Origin: Desnuesiella massiliensis
Lineage (GTDB): Bacteria; Bacillota; Clostridia; Clostridiales; Clostridiaceae
NCBI RefSeq assembly: GCF_001403615.1
Contig: NZ_LN879456.1
Coordinates: 930,001-994,000, forward strand
Direction of reading: 5' to 3'
Length of the DNA: 64,000 bases
The notes below the pieces were generated by a model, which made no database searches, was not told the DNA's origin, and saw only the letters and a list, made by a program, of their open reading frames with translations. Shown piece by piece: positions 44,874 to 51,215 of the stretch. The stretch's first letter is position 1. The number at the start of each line of letters is the position of its first letter. The position numbers and the translations under genes are program-made.

Positions 44874-45932
44874 CTATTTTAATAAGTTCTTATAATATTC
44901 AACCTGCTCCTGGAAACTATTTTCTATAGCATGAGGAAGTGGTAAATCTACCATAGTCTTTAATCCTGGACTACTAGCAATAACCTGAGGTATCATATTT
45001 ACAGCTAAAGCCATGGTGCCTATACCTCCTGGAGTTTCAGGCTTAATGCATAGACTCAAATTTGGTTCTCCTTCAATCTCTATATAATCACCAGTGTTTA
45101 CACTTTCTAGCTGAGGATGGATTTGTTGAGGATGTTCCATGGTTATTACTGCTTTTCCATCCTTCATTCCATAACCTATATGCTTACAACCAGCTACCAT
45201 ACCTGGTTCTACTATTACACAAGAAGTCTCTCTATGAGTTTTTGAAATAATAGGTTCTCGTGTTTCTACCACTTCATCTATTTCAATACCTAAAGCTTTA
45301 GCTACCATAGGAATAGATTGTTGGAATCCCACATGCCCTACAATAGTTCCTTCTTCTAATCCTCTATTAAATTCCTCTACAGTAGTTCCTACCCCCTGAG
45401 TTCTCATAACGGTAGCTCCAAAAGGTGACAAATCATTTATTCTTGTAGCTTTAATGCTTTTAATCCTCCTACAAGCCGCTGACAAGACCACCACTAAAGT
45501 ATCTAATACAAAGCCTGGATTTACCCCTGTGCCTAAAATTGTTACTTCATTTTCCTTTGCTATTTTTTCCATTTCTTCAGATAACTCTTTTTCTATAATA
45601 TATGGATAAGCCATCTCCTCGGCTATAGTAATACAATTTTTACCACTCTCTACTATAGTTTTAATGTAAGGGTAAACATTTCTCACAAAGGAATCTATAG
45701 CTAGGAGTACTATATCGGCTTCTTTTTCTTTTATTGTATTCTTAAAATCTGATGTTACTATAATTCCAGTGCCTTCATTAAAACTGATAACCTCCCCTAA
45801 ATCCTTACCTACTTTTTCATTATTACTGTCAATAGCGGCTACAATTTCTACTCCCTTTTTTTCTAGTAGCATCCTAGCCATACCGCTTCCCATAGCTCCT
45901 AATCCACATAAAATAACCTTAATATTTTTCAT
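44874..45932 (-). CDS. ord: 2,4-diaminopentanoate dehydrogenase
   Basis: 352 residues. N-terminal Rossmann fold ILCGLGAMGSGMARMLLEK-like start (VILCGLGAMGSGM), related to dihydrodipicolinate reductases; GTGVNPGFVLDTL and GHVGFQQSIPMVAKALG follow. Oxidatively deaminates 2,4-diaminopentanoate to 2-amino-4-ketopentanoate, producing NAD(P)H and ammonia. First gene of the ornithine operon, 63 bases after the sigma-54 promoter. Ribosome binding site AAAGGGGG. Confidence 0.94.
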   Translation of the reverse strand: MKNIKVILCGLGAMGSGMARMLLEKKGVEIVAAIDSNNEKVGKDLGEVISFNEGTGIIVTSDFKNTIKEKEADIVLLAIDSFVRNVYPYIKTIVESGKNCITIAEEMAYPYIIEKELSEEMEKIAKENEVTILGTGVNPGFVLDTLVVVLSAACRRIKSIKATRINDLSPFGATVMRTQGVGTTVEEFNRGLEEGTIVGHVGFQQSIPMVAKALGIEIDEVVETREPIISKTHRETSCVIVEPGMVAGCKHIGYGMKDGKAVITMEHPQQIHPQLESVNTGDYIEIEGEPNLSLCIKPETPGGIGTMALAVNMIPQVIASSPGLKTMVDLPLPHAIENSFQEQVEYYKNLLK

Positions 45933-45994
45933 AAATATCCCCCTTTTATATAAATCATAGATGAAATTATTTACATTTTCTTGAAAATATATAT

Positions 45995-46010
45995 AGCAAC
46001 TACCATGCCA
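45995..46010 (-). promoter_or_regulatory. Sigma-54 promoter of the ornithine operon
   Basis: Minus strand TGGCATGGTAGTTGCT fits the TGGCAYRN4TTGCW consensus at every defined position, with the GG and GC doublets 10 bases apart. It lies 63 bases before ord, and the next gene upstream encodes a sigma-54 activator. Transcription should start near 45984. Confidence 0.92.
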
Positions 46011-46088
46011 AAGAGAACATTTATTATTATGCAGAATAGTTGAGTATTACTTATATCTATACAAATATTTTCATACAAAAAAAGTAAA

Positions 46089-46122
46089 AAAGCTTACTGC
46101 AAATTTTTTTGCGGTAAGCTTT
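46089..46122 (-). terminator. Intrinsic terminator after the sigma-54 activator gene
   Basis: AAAGCTTACCGC pairs with GCAGTAAGCTTT (12 bp, one G-U pair), followed by TTTTTTACTTTTTT. The loop carries most of a TGCAAA-N4-TTTGC palindrome that recurs 86 bases upstream. Confidence 0.82.
46098..46113. promoter_or_regulatory. Candidate activator binding site, proximal copy
   Basis: TGCAAATTTTTTTGCG, a 6-4-6 palindrome with one mismatch. Its centre is about 120 bases upstream of the predicted ord start of transcription, in the range usual for sigma-54 enhancers. It overlaps the loop of the terminator, which is an alternative reason for the pattern. Confidence 0.5.
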
Positions 46123-46183
46123 AACTAAAATTCTTCTTATTATCTATTTTAGAATATTCTTAATATTGCATCTATATTTTATG

Positions 46184-46199
46184 TGCAAATTTTTTTGCA
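46184..46199. promoter_or_regulatory. Candidate activator binding site, distal copy
   Basis: TGCAAATTTTTTTGCA, a perfect 6-4-6 palindrome sharing 15 bases with the proximal copy, 86 bases away. It is not part of a terminator, being just after the activator stop codon, which favours a protein-binding role. Centre about 207 bases upstream of the predicted ord start of transcription. Confidence 0.6.
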
Positions 46200-46212
46200 T
46201 CTACAGCCTAAT

Positions 46213-47589
46213 TTATAGCAGTTTGTATTTTTTAATTTTATACTGAAGATTTTGTCTTGATATTTTTAATATTTCAGAAGCTTTAGTTATATTTCCCTTT
46301 GTGTTCTTCAGTACTTCTTTAATTATTTTGTATTCTACATTTTCTAAATAATCCTGCAAAGCTAGCCTGCTTTCTAGAAACCCCCTGTCTTGCACATATA
46401 ATTTTTCTTCTTTTTTTAGTATATGAATTTCAAAATGTTCTTTCTTTAACATGGGTATATTATCATCCACCATGTTTATGGCTGACTCTATCATATTTTT
46501 AAGCTCCCTTACATTTCCAGGCCAATTATAATCTATAAATTGCTTTAAAACCCCTTCATCAATATTAAGAATATTTTTTCCTAATATTCTATTATAATAG
46601 TCAATAAAATGACTTATAAGCACTGATATATCATCTTTTCTATCTCTTAAAGGAGGAATATTTATTTTTACTACGCTAAGTCTATAATAAAAATCTTTTC
46701 TTAAATTTCCTTCTTTTATAAGCTTATCTGGCCTTTCATTTAAGGTAGCTATTACTCTTACATCTATTTCTATATCCTTATTACTTCCTAAGGGTCTTAT
46801 ATACCCTTCCTGTAAAACTCTTAAAAGTTTTGATTGCAGAGAGGGGTTCATAGAATTTATTTCATCTAACAATATAGTGCCTCTATGAGCCTCTTCAAAT
46901 AGTCCTTTTCTATTTTCTGCTCCAGTAAAACTCCCCTTTACAGTTCCAAAAAGTATACCTTCTAGCAGCTCACTGGGTATTGCGGCGCAATTAATAGCTA
47001 TAAAAGGCCCTTTGCTTCTTGTACCATTGTAATGCATACTTTGTGCAAAAAGCTCCTTGCCACAGCCTGTTTCTCCATAAATCAACACAGAGGAATTAGT
47101 TAATGCTGCTTTCATAGCTTTATTTATTTCTTTTTTCATACTGTCATTTTCAGTTATTATATCCTTAAATCTATAATGCTCTTTTTTAGTTTTATTTAAA
47201 TTTTCTAATTTACATATTTTCTCACTAAGTTCTTTTAATTGAGTCATATCCTTGGAAATCTCAATGGCGGCCACAATGCTATCCCTAACCATTACTGGTA
47301 CTGTGGTATTTATGGTGATGATGTCTTTCCTAATTTCACCTTTATATTTTTGAATAACATCCTCATAACTTTTTTTATTTTTTAAGGCATTCATCAAAGT
47401 AGAATTATTTTCATCTAGCCCTTTCACCACATCAACTACCTTTTTCCCCAGTACTTTTTCAGGTTTTAATCCCTCAATACGTCCCATAGCCTCATTATAA
47501 TATATGGTTTTTCCATCCTTGTCTACTACATGAATACCCACTTCTAAATGATTGATTAGTTGCTTTAAAATCTCCTCTTCTCCGCTCAT
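46213..47589 (-). CDS. Sigma-54-dependent activator of ornithine catabolism (RocR/PrdR-type)
   Basis: 458 residues from ATG 47589 (AGGGGGTAAG upstream); the frame is open 23 codons further through a terminator-like hairpin and is rejected there. Domains: PAS sensor (about 10-120, VGIHVVDKDGKTIYYNEAMG), AAA+ with Walker A GETGCGKE (172-179), GSFTGA loop contacting sigma-54 (219-224) and Walker B GTILLDEI (about 237-244), and a Fis-type helix-turn-helix at the C-terminus (NITKASEILKISRQNLQYKI). Position and the sigma-54 promoter make it the likely activator of the ord operon; the PAS ligand may be ornithine or a related amino acid (inference). Confidence 0.9.
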   Translation of the reverse strand: MSGEEEILKQLINHLEVGIHVVDKDGKTIYYNEAMGRIEGLKPEKVLGKKVVDVVKGLDENNSTLMNALKNKKSYEDVIQKYKGEIRKDIITINTTVPVMVRDSIVAAIEISKDMTQLKELSEKICKLENLNKTKKEHYRFKDIITENDSMKKEINKAMKAALTNSSVLIYGETGCGKELFAQSMHYNGTRSKGPFIAINCAAIPSELLEGILFGTVKGSFTGAENRKGLFEEAHRGTILLDEINSMNPSLQSKLLRVLQEGYIRPLGSNKDIEIDVRVIATLNERPDKLIKEGNLRKDFYYRLSVVKINIPPLRDRKDDISVLISHFIDYYNRILGKNILNIDEGVLKQFIDYNWPGNVRELKNMIESAINMVDDNIPMLKKEHFEIHILKKEEKLYVQDRGFLESRLALQDYLENVEYKIIKEVLKNTKGNITKASEILKISRQNLQYKIKKYKLL

Positions 47590-47607
47590 AAACTTACCCC
47601 CTATAAG

Positions 47608-47633
47608 AAAAAAGCGACTTCCGTCGCTTTTTT
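47608..47633 (-). terminator. Terminator-like hairpin in the leader of the sigma-54 activator gene
   Basis: AAAAAAGCGAC pairs perfectly with GTCGCTTTTTT over a 4-base loop and is followed by T-rich sequence, only about 12 bases before the activator's ribosome binding site. It must either end an upstream transcript or attenuate the activator mRNA. Confidence 0.75.
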
Positions 47634-47846
47634 TGAATTCACAGTTCACAATGCACAATGCACAATTGAGGAGGATTTTTCTACCTTACTCTACGAAAAA
47701 TCTAAATTTATAATTTTAATGGCTTTAACCATAAAAAAGTCGTGGCTAAGCATTTAGCCACGCTTTATAAATTCCTAATTTTTTCATAGCGCCAGCTGAG
47801 AAAAAATTTCCTTCATTGTGAATTATGCTATGTGCATTGTTCATTT
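47634..47846. repeat. About 210-bp intergenic element with inverted-repeat ends (MITE-like)
   Basis: The left end (47634-47682) holds TTCACAATGCACAATGCAC, a short tandem of ACAATGC, running into GAGGAGGATTTTTCT. The right end read in reverse gives TGAACAATGCACATAGC then CACAATGAAGGAAATTTTTTCT. The ends are thus imperfect inverted repeats. Inside are two stem-loops: GATTTTTC/GAAAAATC (about 47674-47702) and CGTGGCTAA/TTAGCCACG (47741-47762), the latter with a T6 run on the minus strand. No reading frame. It fills most of the 310-base gap between glyA and the activator gene. Looks like a miniature mobile or structured RNA element. Confidence 0.55.
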
Positions 47847-47876
47847 AAAAAGTCTACAGAATGCCTATAGCCTTTT

Positions 47877-47904
47877 AATAAAAATTATCTTCGTAATTTT
47901 TATT
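47877..47904 (-). terminator. AT-rich terminator overlapping the glyA stop
   Basis: AATAAAAATTA pairs perfectly with TAATTTTTATT (11 bp, 6-base loop). The glyA stop codon lies in the first arm and a T-rich arm follows. Confidence 0.6.
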
Positions 47905-49138
47905 TATTATACAAAGGATACTTCTTACATATTTCTATTACCTTAGCTCTTACTGAGGATAAATCACTTTCTCTATTCTCAATAACATAATTAATTAAAG
48001 AAGCAACTTCCTTCATGTCCTCTTCATTAAAGCCCCTGGTAGTAACAGCTGGTGTTCCTATTCTTATTCCACTGGTTACAAAAGGACTTAATTTTTCGAA
48101 AGGAACTGTATTTTTATTAACAGTAATTCCTACACTATCAAGTAATTTTTCAGCATCCTTTCCAGTTATATTTTTATTTGATAAATCAACTAATATTAAG
48201 TGATTATCAGTACCGCCAGAAACTAATTTAAATCCATACTTTTGTAATTCCTCACCTAATACTCTTGCATTGTTTACCACTGCATGCATGTATTCTTTGT
48301 AGTTTTCTTGAAGTGCTTCTTCAAAACATACTGCCTTAGCCGCAATAACATGCATTAAAGGTCCTCCTTGCATTCCAGGGAATATTGTCTTATCAATATC
48401 CTTTGCATATTTTTCTTTGCATAATATTGCCCCGCCTCTTGGCCCTCTTAGGGTTTTATGAGTAGTTGTAGTTACAAAATCAGCATAAGGTACTGGAGAT
48501 GGATGAACTCCTGCAGCTACTAATCCAGCAATGTGAGCCATGTCTACCATGAAATAAGCTCCTACCTCTTCTGCTATATCCTTAAACTTTTTAAAGTCTA
48601 TTACTCTTGAATAAGCACTAGCACCAGCTACAATCATTCTTGGCTTATGTTCTAAAGCTAATCTTCTAACTTCTTCATAATCAATAGTCTCAGTGCTTTC
48701 ATCTACTCCATAAGATACAAAGTTGAATAATTTTCCTGAGAAGTTTACTGGACTTCCATGAGTCAAATGTCCTCCATGACTCAAATTCATTCCTAACACA
48801 GTATCCCCTGGATTAAGCACTGCAAAGTAAACTCCCATATTAGCTTGTGAACCAGAGTGAGGTTGTACATTAGCATGCTCTGCATTAAATAGTTTTTTTA
48901 GTCTTTCTCTAGCTAAATCCTCAACTTTATCTACTACCTCACAACCGCCATAATATCTCTTATGAGGGTATCCTTCAGCATATTTATTTGTTAGTGGTGA
49001 ACCCATAGCCTCCATTACAGCTATACTGGTAAAGTTTTCTGAAGCGATTAACTCTATATTATACTCTTGCCTATTAATCTCTTCATTAATTATATCTAAT
49101 ACCTGATGATCAACCTTTTTAATATGATCAAAATTCAT
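47900..49138 (-). CDS. glyA: Serine hydroxymethyltransferase
   Basis: 412 residues. NIELIASENFTS near the N-terminus, YAEGYPHKRYYGGCE, PLP Lys in VTTTTHKTLRGPRGG (about 226-240) and GVHPSPVPYADFV. Interconverts serine and glycine with tetrahydrofolate, the main source of one-carbon units. Ribosome binding site TAGGAGGGG. Two AT-rich palindromes lie upstream in the divergent region with thrE. Confidence 0.97.
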   Translation of the reverse strand: MNFDHIKKVDHQVLDIINEEINRQEYNIELIASENFTSIAVMEAMGSPLTNKYAEGYPHKRYYGGCEVVDKVEDLARERLKKLFNAEHANVQPHSGSQANMGVYFAVLNPGDTVLGMNLSHGGHLTHGSPVNFSGKLFNFVSYGVDESTETIDYEEVRRLALEHKPRMIVAGASAYSRVIDFKKFKDIAEEVGAYFMVDMAHIAGLVAAGVHPSPVPYADFVTTTTHKTLRGPRGGAILCKEKYAKDIDKTIFPGMQGGPLMHVIAAKAVCFEEALQENYKEYMHAVVNNARVLGEELQKYGFKLVSGGTDNHLILVDLSNKNITGKDAEKLLDSVGITVNKNTVPFEKLSPFVTSGIRIGTPAVTTRGFNEEDMKEVASLINYVIENRESDLSSVRAKVIEICKKYPLYNK

Positions 49139-49173
49139 AAAATACCCCTCCTAAATTAAAATTAATCCTATGT

Positions 49174-49229
49174 TGTTATAATATAAATTATAACATACAC
49201 TATAAATTATAAATACCTTATAATTTATA
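49174..49229. promoter_or_regulatory. Two AT-rich palindromes upstream of glyA
   Basis: TGTTATAAT-N4-ATTATAACA (49174-49195) and TATAAATTATAA-N5-TTATAATTTATA (49201-49229) are both perfect inverted repeats. The first contains a TATAAT box on the minus strand, 35-60 bases before glyA. They could be operators of an unknown regulator or simply the AT-rich promoter core. Confidence 0.45.
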
Positions 49230-49298
49230 ATCAACAAAATTAGATAAAAAATCAAAATTATTTTAATTTTCAGAATGGATATTTGAGAATAAAATATA

Positions 49299-49307
49299 TG
49301 ATATAAT
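49299..49307 (+). promoter_or_regulatory. Extended -10 promoter of thrE
   Basis: TGATATAAT on the plus strand is a perfect extended -10 (TGnTATAAT). No -35 box at the proper distance. About 105 bases before the thrE start. Confidence 0.45.
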
Positions 49308-49411
49308 ACCCTATGAAATACAAAATACTAAAACTTTCATATAAAATCCATAGTGTTTAAATTTACTATGGTTATATATTAATTTTTTTATAAAATATAG
49401 TGAGGTTAAAA

Positions 49412-50179
49412 ATGGATATTAATAAGGTTCTTCATATGGCCACAGAGGCAGGTAAAATTATACTGGAAAATGGCGGAGAAACTTATAGGGTTGAGGAAAC
49501 TATTTTAAGAATTTGCTCCGCTTACAATATTAAGGCTGCTGAAAGTTATGTAACTACCACAGGAATTATGGTTTCTGTATCAGATGTTTACGGTAACACT
49601 ATTTCTTTAGTTAAAAGGGTGAGAAAAAGAACCGTAGACTTAGAAAAAATATCTAAAGTAAATGATTTATCAAGAAGCATAAAAACAAAAGGATTAACTA
49701 CTGATGAAGTTATTGAAGAGTTAAGAGTTATTAGTAGTGCTGAAAGATATGATATTAAGACTACACTTTTCTTTGCATCTATAGTAGCCTCCTTTTTTAC
49801 TGTTTTATTTGGTGGTTCTTGGCCAGATTTTATTTCTTCCTTTTTTATAGGCGGTATAATAAAACTCATGACTATTTATGCATCCAAATTTGATATTAAC
49901 GACTTTTTTGTAAATATACTAGGCGGAATAATTGCAGCTTCCCTTGCTATATTATCTGTTAGATTAGGTTTATCTCATAGCATTGACAAGATAATTATAG
50001 GCTCTATAATGCTACTAGTTCCTGGTATTGCTATAACTAATGCTATAAGAGATACAATCTCTGGAGACTTAGTAGCAGGTTTAGCTAGAACCCTTGAGGC
50101 TTTTTTAATCGCTAGTGGCATTGCAATTGGTACAGGTATTATATTAAGGTTATGGATAAGCTACTCTGGAGGTATGTAA
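49412..50179 (+). CDS. Threonine/serine exporter ThrE, N-terminal half protein (DUF1212)
   Basis: 255 residues from ATG 49412; an earlier GTG overlaps the ribosome binding site GTGAGG. Soluble N-terminal part with ILENGGETYRVEETILRIC (about 16-34), then about five membrane helices ending WISYSGGM; GDLVAGLARTLEAFLIASGIAIG is typical. ThrE exports threonine and serine with proton exchange in Corynebacterium. Here it is split into two genes, the common layout in Firmicutes. Next to glyA (divergent), a loose link to serine/glycine metabolism. Confidence 0.88.
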   Translation: MDINKVLHMATEAGKIILENGGETYRVEETILRICSAYNIKAAESYVTTTGIMVSVSDVYGNTISLVKRVRKRTVDLEKISKVNDLSRSIKTKGLTTDEVIEELRVISSAERYDIKTTLFFASIVASFFTVLFGGSWPDFISSFFIGGIIKLMTIYASKFDINDFFVNILGGIIAASLAILSVRLGLSHSIDKIIIGSIMLLVPGIAITNAIRDTISGDLVAGLARTLEAFLIASGIAIGTGIILRLWISYSGGM

Positions 50180-50180
50180 A

Positions 50181-50636
50181 ATGATACTTAATTCTCTTTA
50201 TGCCTTTTTTGCTACTTTAGGATTTGGAATTTTGTTTAATATAAAAGGTCGAAATTTAATTTTTGCATCTATTGGAGGATCTATTGGTTGGTTTTTCTAT
50301 GCCTTATTTCTAAAGTTAAATTGCTCTGAAGTTACTGCATTATTTCTTTCCTCCGTAGCCTTTAGCAGTTACTCTGAAATAATGGCTAGAGTGTTAAAGA
50401 CTCCTGTGACTACTTTTGTTATTTGTGCCTTAATACCCTTAGTGCCAGGAGGTGGAATGTACTATACTATGCTAGAAATCATTCAAGGAAATCCTGCTAA
50501 AGCTATGGATACAGGCTTAAATACTTTAAGCAGTGCTGGTTCCTTAGCTGTGGGAATCATCTTTGTTTCTTCTATTTCAAGACTGATAAGCGTAGCTAAG
50601 AATTACAAATTTAGAGAAAATAAAAACACATTATAA
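50181..50636 (+). CDS. Threonine/serine exporter ThrE, C-terminal half protein (DUF3815)
   Basis: 151 residues, mostly hydrophobic, about four to five membrane segments: GFGILFNIKGRNLIFASIGG, then ALIPLVPGGGMYYTML, the conserved PGG turn of the family. Starts one base after the stop of the first half, so the two are made together and should assemble. Terminator overlaps its stop codon. Confidence 0.87.
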   Translation: MILNSLYAFFATLGFGILFNIKGRNLIFASIGGSIGWFFYALFLKLNCSEVTALFLSSVAFSSYSEIMARVLKTPVTTFVICALIPLVPGGGMYYTMLEIIQGNPAKAMDTGLNTLSSAGSLAVGIIFVSSISRLISVAKNYKFRENKNTL

Positions 50637-50654
50637 TTCTATAATGTGTTTTTA
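50621..50654. terminator. Bidirectional terminator between thrE and csoR
   Basis: TAAAAACACATTATA pairs perfectly with its complement (15 bp) over 4 bases, with T-rich flanks for both strands. Serves the convergent thrE pair and csoR-family gene. Confidence 0.85.
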
Positions 50655-50691
50655 TGCTTTTATATATAGTCCCATGCCTTATTCCTCTTAA

Positions 50692-50964
50692 CTATTTTAG
50701 AAACATAAGCAAAGTATCTACAAGCTGTTCAATTTTTTTATTATTTTCATCCGTATCCTCAATGCCCATGCAATTTCTGGCATAGTTCTCTAGCATTAGT
50801 CCTCCTACTTTATTTATTGCTGCTCTCACTGCAGCAATCTGGACTAGCATATCCTTACAGCACACTTCTTTATCAACCATATTTTGAATGCCTTTTACTT
50901 GTCCTTCTATCCTTCTTAGCCTAACTAACATATCCTTTTTTAAGGCTTCACTTTTTTCATCCAT
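50692..50964 (-). CDS. CsoR/RcnR/CstR-family regulator lacking the copper-ligand His
   Basis: 90 residues from ATG 50964; a GTG three codons earlier is part of the ribosome binding site AAGGAGTG. All-helical DUF156 fold: LRRIEGQVKGIQNMV and LVQIAAVRAAINKVGGLML. In copper-sensing CsoR the ligands are Cys36, His61 and Cys65; here Cys36 and Cys65 are kept but position 61 is Tyr (LENYARNC). Loss of this His with both Cys kept is the pattern of CstR, the persulfide sensor. No copper ATPase or sulfur gene is adjacent. Regulated genes unknown; it may regulate only itself or distant loci. Confidence 0.85.
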   Translation of the reverse strand: MDEKSEALKKDMLVRLRRIEGQVKGIQNMVDKEVCCKDMLVQIAAVRAAINKVGGLMLENYARNCMGIEDTDENNKKIEQLVDTLLMFLK

Positions 50965-50982
50965 GAATTTCACTCCTTATAC

Positions 50983-51006
50983 CTATACCCCGTATGTATT
51001 ATACCC
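50983..51006. promoter_or_regulatory. Possible CsoR-family operator
   Basis: Just downstream of the -10 box lies TATACCCCGTATGTATTATACCC-like sequence containing ATACCCCGTAT (ATAC and GTAT inverted around CCC) and a second TACCC. C-tract plus ATAC/GTAT symmetry is the general form of sites bound by CsoR/CstR proteins, so autoregulation is plausible. Confidence 0.45.
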
Positions 51007-51035
51007 ATTATAACATCTTTCTATGCGTATTTCAA
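51007..51035 (-). promoter_or_regulatory. Promoter of the CsoR-family gene
   Basis: Minus strand TTGAAA, 17 bases, TATAAT, about 43 bases before the start codon. Confidence 0.75.
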
Positions 51036-51045
51036 CAAATAATAC

Positions 51046-51199
51046 AGGGAAATAAGTTCAATGGTTAACTCATACATGCACCATAATGGCTTAAAGATAC
51101 CATTTAGGAACATGCACTAAGTTAAGCCTTACCCTTATTTCCCTTTAGATAATGCATTTTCTACTACCTGCTAAATACTTAGATAACGGAAGATGCATT
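51046..51199. other. Structured intergenic region between csoR-family gene and aspS
   Basis: AGGGAAATAAG (51046-51056) pairs with CTTATTTCCCT (51134-51144) and encloses further complementary parts: GGTTAACT with AGTTAAGCC, and AATGG with CCATT; CATGCA occurs twice inside. Next to it AATGCATTTTC (51151) pairs with GAAGATGCATT (51189-51199). No reading frame or T run. May be a structured RNA, a repeat element, or the aspS 3' region. Confidence 0.5.
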
Positions 51200-51215
51200 G
51201 CTATATTTTTTTATA

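Noticed and set aside
47634..47682. Short tandem ACAATGC units as a CRISPR remnant
   Set aside because: Units are only 7-9 bases without spacers and there are no cas genes; they belong to the ends of an intergenic element.
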